DNA of 64,000 nt from Acanthosoma haemorrhoidale (lineage: Eukaryota; Arthropoda; Insecta; Hemiptera; Acanthosomatidae), in contig OV884014.1 of NCBI GenBank assembly GCA_930367205.1, forward strand, positions 117,249,768 to 117,313,767. The letters run 5' to 3'. This document shows, piece by piece, positions 29,411-43,100 of the stretch (position 1 is its first letter; each line of letters begins with the position of its first letter). The translations under genes were made by a program, and so were the position numbers. The notes below the pieces were generated by a model, which was not told the DNA's origin, searched no databases, and saw only the letters and a list, made by a program, of their open reading frames with translations.

Positions 29411-30705
29411 AACATAATAGGGCAGGAATTATTGTACCAGCTATGAAATACGCATTTTTGTAAAATTCTACTTTTTGACGATATTTTTCTTGTTTTGGTA
29501 TGAGGAAATCATAATTGTTCAGGAGCTAACGTACCAGCTATAAAATACTCTTATATGTAAAAATTTAACTTTTTGATGACATTTTCCTTGTTTTGGTATC
29601 AGGAGAACATAATGGGGCAGGAGCTAACGTACTAGCTATGAAATACCCATTTTTTAAAAATTTTACTTTTTGACGATATTTTCCTTGTTTTCGTATCAGG
29701 AGAACATAATAGGGCAGGAGCTGACGTACTAGCTATGAAATACGCATTTTTTAAAAATTCGACTTTTTGACGATATTTTCCTGGTTTTCGTATCAGGAGA
29801 ACATAATAGGGCAGGAGCTAACGTACCAGCTATGAAATACCCATTTTTTAAAAATTAGACTTTTTGACGATATTTTCCTGGTTTTCGTATCAGGAGAACA
29901 TAATAGGGCAGGAGCTAACGTACCAGCTATGAAATACGCAATTTTTGTAAAAATTTGAGTTTTCGACGATATTTTCCTTGTTTTGGTATCAGGAGAACAT
30001 AATGGGGCAGGAGCTAACGTACTAGCTATGAAATACGCATTTTCGAAAAATTCGACTTTTTGACGATATTTTCCTTGATTTCGTATCAGGAGAATATAAA
30101 AGAGCAGGAGCTAACGTTCCAGCTATGAATTACCCATTTTTTAAAAATTCGACTTTTTGACGATATTTTCCTTGTTTTCGTATCACGAGAACATAATGGG
30201 GCAGGAGCTAACGTACCAGCTATGAGATACCCATTTTTTTAAAATTTGACTTTTTGACGATATTTTCCTGGTTTTCATATCAGGAGAACATAATGGGGCA
30301 GGAGCTAACGTACTAGCTATGAAATACGCATTTTTGAAAAATTCAACTTTTTGACGATATTTTTCTCCTTTTCGTATCAGGAGAACATAATAGGGCAGGA
30401 GCTAACGTACCAGCTATGAAATACGCATTTTTGTAAAAATTTGACTTTTGGACGATATTATCTTTGTTTTGGTATCAGGAGAACATAATGGGACAGGAGC
30501 TAACGTACTAGCTCTAAATACGCATTTTTGTAAAAATTCGACTTTTTGACGTCATTTTTCTTGTTTTGGTATTAGGAGAACATAATGGGGCAGGTGCTAA
30601 CGTACAAGCTATGAAATACGCATTTTTGTAAAAATTCAACTTTTTTAAAATGTTTTCTTTGTTTTGGTATCAGGAGAACATAAAGGGGCAAGAGCTAACG
30701 TACAA
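29411..30705. repeat. Satellite B block B3 (standard 13-monomer form)
   Basis: This is 1,295 bp, or 13 monomers of about 97 bp plus a 34-bp stub. The monomer order is diagnostic and is shared with B4, B6 and B7. In order: GGCAGGAATTATT; TTGTTCAGG with ATAAAATACTC; TACTAG/CCCATTTTTT; GAGCTGACG; TACCAG/CCCATTTTTT; GCAATTTTTG; GCATTTTCG; AAGAGCAGG; ATGAGATACCC; GCATTTTTGAAAAATTC; TTTTGGACGATATTATC; GGACAGG with GCTCTAAATAC; GGCAGGTGC; stub. Flanking direct repeats lie at 29382-29409 and 30710-30737. Confidence 0.96.
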
Positions 30706-30725
30706 GATCATACGATCGTATAATC
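30706..30725. repeat. B3/A4 junction palindrome, one mismatched pair
   Basis: It reads GATCATACGATCGTATAATC, a single G-to-A change from the perfect palindrome of most junctions. Confidence 0.85.
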
Positions 30726-33494
30726 AAAGTTACGAGTGAATATGACATCAAATGATGTCAAATATGATAGTGTGCCGTATCATTTGCACTTATTGTATCA
30801 CGTGATACAATCGTATGATTGAAGTTACAGTGAATATACTATTAAATAATGTCGATTATGACAGTGTACTGTATCATTGGCACTCATTGTATCACGTGAT
30901 ACGATCGTATGATTGAAGTCATGAATGAATATAACATCAAATGATGTCGATTATGATAGTGTGCCGCATCATTAGCACACATTGTATCACATGATACGAT
31001 TGTATGATTGAAGTTACGAGTGAATATAACATCAAATGATTTCGAATATGATAATGAACCGCATCATTAACAATCATTATATCACGTGATACCATCATAT
31101 GATTGAAGTCACGAGTGAATATAACATCAAATGATGTTGGATATGATTGTATAATGTATCATTAGCACTCATTGTTTCACGTGATAAGATCGTATGATTA
31201 AAGTTACAGGTGAATATAATATCAATTGATGTCGTATATGATAGCGCACCATATCATTAGCACTTATTGTATCATGTGATGTGATCGTATGATTGAAGTC
31301 ACGAGTGAATATAACATCAAATAATGCTAAATATGATTGTTTAGTGTAGCATTGACACTCATTGTATCACGAGATACGATCGTATGATTAAAGTCACGAG
31401 TGAATATACTATAAAATGATGTCGATTATGATAGTGTACCACATCATTGGCACTCATTGTTTCACGTGATACGATCGTATGATTAAAGTTACAGGTAAAT
31501 ATATAACATCAAATGATGTCGATTATGATAGTGTACCGCATCATTGGCACTCATTATATCACGTGATACGATCGTATGATGAAAGTTACGAGTGAATATA
31601 ACATCAAATGATGTCGAATAGGATTGTATAATGTATCATTAGCACTCATTGTTTCACGTGATACGATCGTATGATTAAAGTTACGATTGGAGATACTAAT
31701 AAATGATGTTGAATATAATAGTGCACCATATCATTAGCACTTATTGTATCATGTGATGCGATCGTATGATAAAAGTTATAAGTGAATATAACATCAAATG
31801 ATGTCGATTATAATAGTGTACCGCATCATTGGCACTCATTATATCACGTGATACTATCGTATGATTGAAGTGAAGAGTGAATATAACATCAAATGATGTT
31901 GAATATGATTGTATAATGTATCATTAGCACTCATTGTTTCACGTGATACGATCGTATGATTGAAGTCACGAGTGAATATAACATCAAATGATGTTGAATA
32001 TGATTGTATAATGTATCATTAGCACTCATTGTTTCACGTGATACGATCGTATGATTAAAGTTACGAGTAAATATAACATCAAATGATGTCGAATATGATA
32101 ATGTACCGTATCATTAGCACTCATATCATTACATGATACGATCGTATGATGAAAGTTACGAGTGAATATAACATCAAATGATGTTGAATATGATTGTATA
32201 ATGTATCATTAGCACTCATTGTTTCACGTGATACGATCGTATGATGAAAGTTACAGGTGAATATAATATCAATTGATGTCGTATATGATAGCGCACCATA
32301 TCATTAGCACTTATTATATCATGTGATGTGATCGTATGATTAAAATTACAAGTGAATATAACATGAAATAATGTCGATTATAATAGTATAGCACATCATT
32401 GGCACTCATTATATCACGTGATACGATCGTATGATTAAGGTTACGAGTGAATAAACTATTAAATGATGTCGAATATGATAGTGTACCGCATCATTGGCAC
32501 TCATTGTTTCACGTGATACGATCGTATGATTAAAGTTACAGGTGAATATAACATCAAATGATGTCGATTATGATAGTGTACTGCATCATTGGCACTCATT
32601 ATATCACTTGATACGATCGTATGGTTGAAGTCACGAGTGAATATATCATCAAATGATGTTGAATATGATAGTGTTGCGTATCATAAGCACTCATTGTATC
32701 ACGTGATACGATCGTATGATGAAAGTTACGAGTGAATATAACATCAAATGATGTCGAATATGATTGTATAGTATATCATTAGCACTTATTGTTTCACGTG
32801 ATACGATCGTATGATTAAAGTTACGATTGGAGATACTAATAAATGATGTTGAATATAATAGTGCACCATATCATTAGCACTTATTGTATCATGTGATGCG
32901 ATCGTATGATTAAAGTTACAAGTGAATATAACATCAAATGATGTCGATTATAATAGTGTACCACATCATTGGCACTCATTATATCACGTGATACGATCGT
33001 ATAATGAAAGTTACGAGTGAATATAACATCAAATGATGTCGATTATAATAGTGTACCGCATCATTGGCACTCATTATATCACGTGATACTATCGTATGAT
33101 TGAAGTCACGAGTGAATATAACATCAAATAATGCTAAATATGATTGTAAAGTGTAGCATTGACACTCATTGTATCACGAGATACGATCGTATGATTGAAG
33201 TCACGAGTGAATATAACATCAAATAATGCTAAATATGATTGTATAGTGTAGCATTGACACTCATTGTATCACGAGATACGATCGTATGATTAAAGTCACG
33301 AGTGAATATAACATCAAATGATGTTGAATATGATTGTATAATGTATCATTAGCACTCATTGTTTCACGTGATACGATCGTATGATTAAAGTTACGAGTGA
33401 ATATACTATTAAATGATGTCGATTATGATAGTGTACCGCATCATAGGCACTATTTGTATCACGTGATACGATCGTATGATCAAAGCTACGAGTT
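30706..33494. repeat. Satellite A block A4
   Basis: This is 2,789 bp and nearly identical to A3, including its 2-bp longer GGTAAATATATAAC monomer (31495 region) and its GTGAAGAGTG variant (31870 region; 27786 in A3). The first monomer has GTATAATCAAAG where the other blocks have GTATGATCAAAG. Expect no genes here: stop codons in the 95-bp monomer rotate through all frames because 95 is not a multiple of three. Confidence 0.96.
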
Positions 33495-34789
33495 AACATA
33501 ATAGGGCAGGAATTATTGTACCAGCTATGAAATACGCATTTTTGTAAAATTCTACTTTTTGACGATATTTTTCTTGTTTTGGTATGAGGAAATCATAATT
33601 GTTCAGGAGCTAACGTACCAGCTATAAAATACTCTTATATGTAAAAATTTAACTTTTTGATGACATTTTCCTTGTTTTGGTATCAGGAGAACATAATGGG
33701 GCAGGAGCTAACGTACTAGCTATGAAATACCCATTTTTTAAAAATTTGACTTTTTGACGATATTTTCCTTGTTTTCGTATCAGGAGAACATAATAGGGCA
33801 GGAGCTGACGTACTAGCTATGAAATACGCATTTTTTAAAAATTCGACTTTTTGACGATATTTTCCTGGTTTTCGTATCAGGAGAACATAATAGGGCAGGA
33901 GCTAACGTACCAGCTATGAAATACCCATTTTTTAAAAATTCGACTTTTTGACGATATTTTCCTGGTTTTCGTATCAGGAGAACATAATAGGGTAGGAGCT
34001 AACGTACCAGCTATGAAATACGCAATTTTTGTGAAAATTTGAGTTTTCGACGATATTTTCCTTGCTTTGGTATCAGGAGAACATAATGGGGCAGGAGCTA
34101 ACGTACTAGCTATGAAATACGCATTTTCGAAAAATTCGACTTTTTGACGATATTTTCCTTGATTTCGTATCAGGAGAACATAAAAGAGCAGGAGCTAACG
34201 TTCCAGCTATGAAATACCCATTTTTTAAAAATTCGACTTTTTGACGATATTTTCCTTGTTTTGGTATCAGGAGAACATAATGGGGCAGGAGCTAACGTAC
34301 CAGCTATGAGATACCCATTTTTTTAAAATTTGACTTTTTGACGATATTTTCCTGGTTTTCATATCAGGAGAACATAATGGGGCAGGAGCTAACGTACTAG
34401 CTATGAAATACGCATTTTTGAAAAATTCAACTTTTTGACGATATTTTTCTCCTTTTCGTATCAGGAGAACATAATAGGGCAGGAGCTAACGTACCAGCTA
34501 TGAAATACGCATTTTTGTAAAAATTTGACTTTTGGACGATATTATCTTTGTTTTGGTATCAGGAGAACATAATGGGACAGGAGCTAACGTACTAGCTCTA
34601 AATACGCATTTTTGTAAAAATTCGACTTTTTGACGTCATTTTTCTTGTTTTGGTATTAGGAGAACATAATGGGGCAGGTGCTAACGTACAAGCTATGAAA
34701 TACGCATTTTTGTAAAAATTCAACTTTTTTAAAATGTTTTCTTTGTTTTGGTATCAGGAGAACATAAAGGGGCAAGAGCTAACGTACAA
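33495..34789. repeat. Satellite B block B4
   Basis: This has the standard 13-monomer order at 1,295 bp. It shares GCAATTTTTGTGAAAATTTGAG (near 34024, split motif GCAATTTTTG then TGAAAATTTG) with B6 and B7. It has private changes GGGTAGGAGC near 33990 and CCTTGCTTTGG near 34061. Flanking direct repeats lie at 33466-33493 and 34794-34821. Confidence 0.96.
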
Positions 34790-34809
34790 GATCATACGAT
34801 CGTATGATC
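34790..34809. repeat. Perfect 20-bp palindrome at B4/A5 junction
   Basis: GATCATACGATCGTATGATC, fully self-complementary, spans the B edge and the start of A. Confidence 0.93.
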
Positions 34810-36531
34810 AAAGTTACGAGTGAATATGACATCAAATGATGTCAAATATGATAGTGTGCCGTATCATTTGCACTTATTGTATCACGTGATACAATCGTAT
34901 GATTGAAGTTACAGTGAATATACTATTAAATAATGTCGATTATGACAATGTACTGTATCATTGGCACTCATTGTATCACATGATACGATCGTATGATTGA
35001 AGTCATGAATGAATATAACATCAAAAGATGTCGATTATGATAGTGTGCCGCATCATTAGCACACATTGTATCACATGATACGATTGTATGATTGAAGTTA
35101 CGAGTGAATATAACATCAAATGATTTCGAATATGATAATGAACCGCATCATTGGCAATCATTATATCACGTGATACCATCATATGATTGAAGTCACGAGT
35201 GAATATAACATCAAATGATGTTGGATATGATTGTATAATGTATCATTAGCACTCATTGTTTCACGTGATAAGATCGTATGATTAAAGTTACAGGTGAATA
35301 TAATATCAATTGATGTCGTATATGATAGCGCACCATATCATTAGCACTTATTGTATCATGTGATATGATCGTATGATTGAAGTCACGAGTGAATATAACA
35401 TCAAATAATGCTAAATATGATTGTTTAGTGTAGCATTGACACTCATTGTATCACGAGATACGATCGTATGATTAAAGTCACGAGTGAATATACTATAAAA
35501 TGATGTCGATTATGATAGTGTACCACATCATTGGCACTCATTGTTTCACGTGATACGATCGTATGATTAAAGTTACAGGTGAATATAACATCAAATGATG
35601 TCGAATATGATAGTGTACCGCATCATAAGCACTCATTGTATCACGTGATACGATCGTATGATGAAAGTTACGAGTGAATATAACATCAAATGATGTCGAA
35701 TAGGATTGTATAGTATATCATTAGCACTTATTGTTTCACGTGATACGATCGTATGATTAAAGTTACGATTGGAGATACTAATAAATGATGTTGAATATAA
35801 TAGTGCACCATATCATTAGCACTTATTGTATCATGTGATGCGATCGTATGATTAAAGTTACAGGTGAATATAACATCAAATGATGTCGATTATGATAGTG
35901 TACTGCATCATTGGCACTCATTATATCACTTGATACGATCGTATGGTTGAAGTCACGAGTGAATATATCATCAAATGATGTTGAATATGATAGTGTTGCG
36001 TATCATAAGCACTCATTGTATCACGTGATACGATCGTATGATGAAAGTTACGAGTGAATATAACATCAAATGATGTCGAATAGGATTGTATAGTATATCA
36101 TTAGCACTCATTATATCACGTGATACTATCGTATGATTGAAGTCACGAGTGAATATAACATCAAATAATGCTAAATATTATTGTAAAGTGTAGCATTGAC
36201 ACTCATTGTATCACGAGATACGATCGTATGATTGAAGTCACGAGTGAATATAACATCAAATAATGCTAAATATGATTGTATAGTGTAGCATTGACACTCA
36301 TTGTATCACGAGATACGATCGTATGATTAAAGTCACGAGTGAATATAACATCAAATGATGTTGAATATGATTGTATAATGTATCATTAGCACTCATTGTT
36401 TCACGTGATACGATCGTATGATTAAAGTTACGAGTGAATATACTATTAAATGATGTCGATTATGATAGTGTACCGCATCATAGGCACTATTTGAATCACG
36501 TGATACGATCGTATGATCAAAGCTACGAGTT
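34790..36531. repeat. Satellite A block A5 (short)
   Basis: This is 1,742 bp, or 18 x 95 + 32. It keeps the divergent first five and last monomers, while interior monomers are missing compared with A4. The last monomer has ATTTGAATCACG instead of ATTTGTATCACG. It carries AAAAGATGTCG near 35025, a variant also seen in A6, A7 and A8, which links these four blocks. Confidence 0.96.
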
Positions 36532-37046
36532 AACATAATAGGGCAGGAATTATTGTACCAGCTATGAAATACGCATTTTTGTAAAATTCTACTTTTTGAC
36601 GATATTTTTCTTGTTTTGGTATGAGGAAATCATAATTGTTCAGGAGCTAACGTACCAGCTATAAAATACTCTTATATGTAAAAATTTAACTTTTTGATGA
36701 CATTTTCCTTGTTTTGGTATCAGGAGAACATAATGGGGCAGGAGCTAACGTACTAGCTATGAAATACCCATTTTTTAAAAATTTGACTTTTTGACGATAT
36801 TTTCCTTGTTTTCGTATCAGGAGAACATAATAGGGCAGGAGCTGACGTACTAGCTATGAAATACGCATTTTTTAAAAATTCGACTTTTTGACGATATTTT
36901 CCTGGTTTTCGTATCAGGAGAACATAATAGGGCAGGAGCTAACGTACCAGCTATGAAATACCCATTTTTTAAAAATTCGACTTTTTGACGATATTTTCCT
37001 GGTTTTGGTATCAGGAGAACATAAAGGGGCAAGAGCTAACGTACAA
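36532..37046. repeat. Satellite B block B5, internally deleted
   Basis: This block is only 515 bp. It has the first five monomers of the standard order and then passes straight into the terminal stub. The join lies near 37006, where monomer 5 (TTTTCCTGGTTTT) continues as GGTATCAGGAGAACATAAAGG, normally the end of monomer 13. The loss is about 780 bp, close to eight monomers, and keeps the 97-bp register. The join creates a chance 60-codon reverse-strand frame (36850-37032). Flanking direct repeats lie at 36503-36530 and 37051-37078. Confidence 0.95.
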
Positions 37047-37066
37047 GATCATACGATCGTATGATC
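37047..37066. repeat. Perfect 20-bp palindrome at B5/A6 junction
   Basis: GATCATACGATCGTATGATC is retained even though the interior of B5 has been deleted. Confidence 0.93.
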
Positions 37067-38883
37067 AAAGTTACGAGTGAATATGACATCAAATGATGTC
37101 AAATATGATAGTGTGCCGTATCATTTGCACTTATTGTATCACGTGATACAATCGTATGATTGAAGTTACAGTGAATATACTATTAAATAATGTCGATTAT
37201 GACAATGTACTGTATCATTGGCACTCATTGTATCACATGATACGATCGTATGATTGAAGTCATGAATGAATATAACATCAAAAGATGTCGATTATGATAG
37301 TGTGCCGCATCATTAGCACACATTGTATCACATGATACGATTGTATGATTGAAGTTACGAGTGAATATAACATCAAATGATTTCGAATATGATAATGAAC
37401 CGCATCATTGGCAATCATTATATCACGTGATACCATCATATGATTGAAGTCACGAGTGAATATAACATCAAATGATGTTGGATATGATTGTATAATGTAT
37501 CATTAGCACTCATTGTTTCACGTGATAAGATCGTATGATTAAAGTTACAGGTGAATATAATATCAATTGATGTCGTATATGATAGCGCACCATATCATTA
37601 GCACTTATTGTATCATGTGATATGATCGTATGATTGAAGTCACGAGTGAATATAACATCAAATAATGCTAAATATGATTGTTTAGTGTAGCATTGACACT
37701 CATTGTATCACGAGATACGATCGTATGATTAAAGTCACGAGTGAATATACTATAAAATGATGTCGATTATGATAGTGTACCACATCATTGGCACTCATTG
37801 TTTCACGTGATACGATCGTATGATTAAAGTTACAGGTGAATATAACATCAAATGATGTCGAATATGATAGTGTACCGCATCATTGGCACTCATTGTTTCA
37901 CGTGATACGATCGTATGATTAAAGTTACAGGTGAATATAACATCAAATGATGTCGATTATGATAGTGTACTGCATCATTGGCACTCATTATATCACTTGA
38001 TACGATCGTATGGTTGAAGTCACGAGTGAATATATCATCAAATGATGTTGAATATGATAGTGTTGCGTATCATAAGCACTCATTGTATCACGTGATACGA
38101 TCGTATGATGAAAGTTACGAGTGAATATAACATCAAATGATGTCGAATAGGATTGTATAGTATATCATTAGCACTTATTGTTTCACGTGATACGATCGTA
38201 TGATTAAAGTTACGATTGGAGATACTAATAAATGATGTTGAATATAATAGTGCACCATATCATTAGCACTTATTGTATCATGTGATGCGATCGTATGATT
38301 AAAGTTACAAGTGAATATAACATCAAATGATGTCGATTATAATAGTGTACCACATCATTGGCACTCATTATATCACGTGATACGATCGTATAATGAAAGT
38401 TACGAGTGAATATAACATCAAATGATGTCGATTATAATAGTGTACCGCATCATTGGCACTCATTATATCACGTGATACTATCGTATGATTGAAGTCACGA
38501 GTGAATATAACATCAAATAATGCTAAATATGATTGTAAAGTGTAGCATTGACACTCATTGTATCACGAGATACGATCGTATGATTGAAGTCACGAGTGAA
38601 TATAACATCAAATAATGCTAAATATGATTGTATAGTGTAGCATTGACACTCATTGTATCACGAGATACGATCGTATGATTAAAGTCACGAGTGAATATAA
38701 CATCAAATGATGTTGAATATGATTGTATAATGTATCATTAGCACTCATTGTTTCACGTGATACGATCGTATGATTAAAGTTACGAGTGAATATACTATTA
38801 AATGATGTCGATTATGATAGTGTACCGCATCATAGGCACTATTTGTATCACGTGATACGATCGTATGATCAAAGCTACGAGTT
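37047..38883. repeat. Satellite A block A6
   Basis: This is 1,837 bp, or 19 x 95 + 32, exactly one monomer longer than A5. The edges are the conserved divergent types. It contains ATGGTTGAAG (near 38010), a variant shared with A3, A4 and A5, showing that interiors of neighbouring blocks share ancestry. Confidence 0.96.
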
Positions 38884-40178
38884 AACATAATAGGGCAGGA
38901 ATTATTGTACCAGCTATGAAATACGCATTTTTGTAAAATTCTACTTTTTGACGATATTTTTCTTGTTTTGGTATGAGGAAATCATAATTGTTCAGGAGCT
39001 AACGTACCAGCTATAAAATACTCTTATATGTAAAAATTTAACTTTTTGATGACATTTTCCTTGTTTTGGTATCAGGAGAACATAATGGGGCAGGAGCTAA
39101 CGTACTAGCTATGAAATACCCATTTTTTAAAAATTTGACTTTTTGACGATATTTTCCTTGTTTTCGTATCAGGAGAACATAATAGGGCAGGAGCTGACGT
39201 ACTAGCTATGAAATACGCATTTTTTAAAAATTCGACTTTTTGACGATATTTTCCTGGTTTTCGTATCAGGAGAACATAATAGTGCAGGAGCTAACGTACC
39301 AGCTATGAAATACCCATTTTTTAAAAATTCGACTTTTTGACGATATTTTCCTGGTTTTCGTATCAGGAGAACATAATAGGGCAGGAGCTAACGTACCAGC
39401 TATGAAATACGCAATTTTTGTGAAAATTTGAGTTTTCGACGATATTTTCCTTGTTTTGGTATCAGGAGAACATAATGGGGCAGGAGCTAACGTACTAGCT
39501 ATGAAATACGCATTTTCGAAAAATTCGACTTTTTGACGATATTTTCCTTGATTTCGTATCAGGAGAACATAAAAGAGCAGGAGCTAACGTTCCAGCTATG
39601 AAATACCCATTTTTTAAAAATTCGACTTTTTGACGATATTTTCCTTGTTTTGGTATCAGGAGAACATAATGGGGCAGGAGCTAACGTACCAGCTATGAGA
39701 TACCCATTTTTTTAAAATTTGACTTTTTGACGATATTTTCCTGGTTTTCATATCAGGAGAACATAATGGGGCAGGAGCTAACGTACTAGCTATGAAATAC
39801 GCATTTTTGAAAAATTCAACTTTTTGACGATATTTTTCTCCTTTTCGTATCAGGAGAACATAATAGGGCAGGAGCTAACGTACCAGCTATGAAATACGAC
39901 TTTTTGGAAAAATTTGACTTTTGGACGATATTATCTTTGTTTTGGTATCAGGAGAACATAATGGGACAGGAGCTAACGTACTAGCTCTAAATACGCATTT
40001 TTGTAAAAATTCGACTTTTTGACGTCATTTTTCTTGTTTTGGTATTAGGAGAACATAATGGGGCAGGTGCTAACGTACAAGCTATGAAATACGCATTTTT
40101 GTAAAAATTCAACTTTTTTAAAATGTTTTCTTTTTTTTGGTATCAGGAGAACATAAAGGGGCAAGAGCTAACGTACAA
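38884..40178. repeat. Satellite B block B6
   Basis: This has the standard 13-monomer order at 1,295 bp. Private variants shared only with B7 are GAAATACGACTTTTTGG near 39890 and TCTTTTTTTTGG near 40130. B6 and B7 are therefore sister copies. Flanking direct repeats lie at 38855-38882 and 40183-40210. Confidence 0.96.
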
Positions 40179-40198
40179 GATCATACGATCGTATGATC
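40179..40198. repeat. Perfect 20-bp palindrome at B6/A7 junction
   Basis: GATCATACGATCGTATGATC, same position relative to the block edges as at the other junctions. Confidence 0.93.
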
Positions 40199-43100
40199 AA
40201 AGTTACGAGTGAATATGACATCAAATGATGTCAAATATGATAGTGTGCCGTATCATTTGCACTTATTGTATCACGTGATACAATCGTATGATTGAAGTTA
40301 CAGTGAATATACTATTAAATAATGTCGATTATGACAATGTACTGTATCATTGGCACTCATTGTATCACATGATACGATCGTATGATTGAAGTCATGAATG
40401 AATATAACATCAAAAGATGTCGATTATGATAGTGTGCCGCATCATTAGCACACATTGTATCACATGATACGATTGTATGATTGAAGTTACGAGTGAATAT
40501 AACATCAAATGATTTCGAATATGATAATGAACCGCATCATTGGCAATCATTATATCACGTGATACCATCATATAATTGAAGTCACGAGTGAATATAACAT
40601 CAAATTATGTTGGATATGATTGTATAATGTATCATTAGCACTCATTGTTTCACGTGATAAGATCGTATGATTAAAGTTACAGGTGAATATAATATCAATT
40701 GATGTCGTATATGATAGCGCACCATATCATTAGCACTTATTGTATCATGTGATATGATCGTATGATTGAAGTCACGAGTGAATATAACATCAAATAATGC
40801 TAAATATGATTGTTTAGTGTAGCATTGACACTCATTGTATCACGAGATACGATCGTATGATTAAAGTCACGAGTGAATATACTATAAAATGATGTCGATT
40901 ATGATAGTGTACCACATCATTGGCACTCATTGTTTCACGTGATACGATCGTATGATTAAAGTTACAGGTGAATATAACATCAAATGATGTCGATTATGAT
41001 AGTGTACCGCATCATTGGCACTCATTATATCACGTGATACGATCGTATGATGAAAGTTACGAGTGAATATAACATCAAATGATGTCGAATAGGATTGTAT
41101 AATGTATCATTAGCACTCATTGTTTCACGTGATACGATCGTATGATTAAAGTTACGATTGGAGATACTAATAAATGATGTTGAATATAATAGTGCACCAT
41201 ATCATTAGCACTTATTGTATCATGTGATGCGATCGTATGATTAAAGTTACAAGTGAATATAACATCAAATGATGTCGATTATAATAGTGTACCGCATCAT
41301 TGGCACTCATTATATCACGTGATACTATCGTATGATTGAAGTCACGAGTGAATATAACATCAAATAATGCTAAATATGATTGTATAGTGTAGCATTGACA
41401 CTCATTGTATCACGAGATACGATCGTATGATTGAAGTCACGAGTGAATATAACATCAAATGATGTTGAATATGATTGTATAATGTATCATTAGCACTCAT
41501 TGTTTCACGTGATACGATCGTATGATTAAAGTTACAGGTGAATATAACATCAAATGATGTCGATTATGATAGTGTACCGCATCATTAGCACTCATTGTTT
41601 CACGTGATACGATCGTATGATTAAAGTTACGAGTAAATATAACATCAAATGATGTCGAATATGATAATGTACCGTATCATTAGCACTCATATCATTACAT
41701 GATACGATCGTATGATGAAAGTTACGAGTGAATATAACATCAAATGATGTTGAATATGATTGTATAATGTATCATTAGCACTCATTGTTTCACGTGATAC
41801 GATCGTATGATTAAAGTTATGAGTAAAGATAACATCAAATGATGTTGAATATGATTGTATAATGTATCATTAGCACTCATTGTTTCACGTGATACGATCG
41901 TATGATTAAAGTTACAGGTGAATATAACATCAAATGATGTCGATTATGATAGTGTACCGCATCATTAGCACTCATTGTTTCACGTGATACGATCGTATGA
42001 TTAAAGTTACGAGTAAATATAACATCAAATGATGTCGAATATGATAATGTACCGTATCATTAGCACTCATATCATTACATGATACGATCGTATGATGAAA
42101 GTTACGAGTGAATATAACATCAAATGATGTTGAATATGATTGTATAATGTATCATTAGCACTCATTGTTTCACGTGATACGATCATATGATTAAAGTTAT
42201 GAGTGAAGATAACATCAAATGATGTTGAATATGATTGTATAATGTATCATTAGCACTCATTGTTTCACGTGATACGATCGTATGATGAAAGTTACAGGTG
42301 AATATAATATCAATTGATGTCGTATATGATAGCGCACCATATCATTAGCACTTATTATATCATGTGATGTGATCGTATGATTAAAGTTACAAGTGAATAT
42401 AACATCAAATAATGTCGATTATAATAGTATAGCACATCATTGGCACTCATTATATCACGTGATACAATCGTATGATTAAGGTTACAAGTGAATAAACTAT
42501 TAAATGATGTCGAATATGATAGTGTACCGCATCATTGGCACTCATTGTTTCACGTGATACGATCGTATGATTAAAGTTACAGGTGAATATAACATCAAAT
42601 GATGTCGATTATGATAGTGTACTGCATCATTGGCACTCATTATATCACCTGATACGATCGTATGATTGAGGTCACGAGTGAATATATCATCAAATGATGT
42701 TGAATATGATAGTGTTGCGTATCATAAGCACTCATTGTATCACGTGATACGATCGTATGATGAAAGTTACGGGTGAATATAACATCAAATGATGTCGAAT
42801 AGGATTGTATAGTATATCATTAGCACTTATTGTTTCACGTGATACGATCGTATGATTAAAGTTACGATTGGAGATACTAATAAATGATGTTGAATATAAT
42901 AGTGCACCATATCATTAGCACTTATTGTATCATGTGATGCGATCGTATGATTAAAGTTACAAGTGAATATAACATCAAATGATGTCGATTATAATAGTGT
43001 ACCACATCATTGGCACTCATTATATCACGTGATACGATCGTATGATTGAAGTCACGAGTGAATATAATATCAAATGATGTCAATTATGATAGTGTTGCGT

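Larger units (their letters stand above)
26622..30705. repeat. Composite A+B unit, copy 1 (4,084 bp: A3+B3)
   Basis: A3 (2,789 bp) plus B3 (1,295 bp) equals 4,084 bp, the same length as A4+B4 directly downstream. Only scattered single-base differences are visible. One is TAGGATTG near 28678 against TATGATTG near 32762. Another is GATTAAAG near 28920 against AATGAAAG near 33003. This is the cleanest example of the composite higher-order repeat. Confidence 0.93.
30706..34789. repeat. Composite A+B unit, copy 2 (4,084 bp: A4+B4)
   Basis: This is the second, equal-length copy of the composite unit; see A3+B3. B4 differs from B3 by bases such as AAAATTCGAC against AAAATTAGAC and GAGAACATAAAAGAGC against GAGAATATAAAAGAGC. 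In those positions it agrees with the later blocks, a sign of local homogenisation. Confidence 0.93.

Noticed and set aside
36850..37032. 60-codon open frame on the minus strand in B5
   Set aside because: It spans almost two 97-bp satellite monomers, begins at TTG, shows an imperfect internal repeat (FLKNGYF and FKKCVF segments) that mirrors the monomer, and exists only because of the B5 deletion join. No signature of a protein family.
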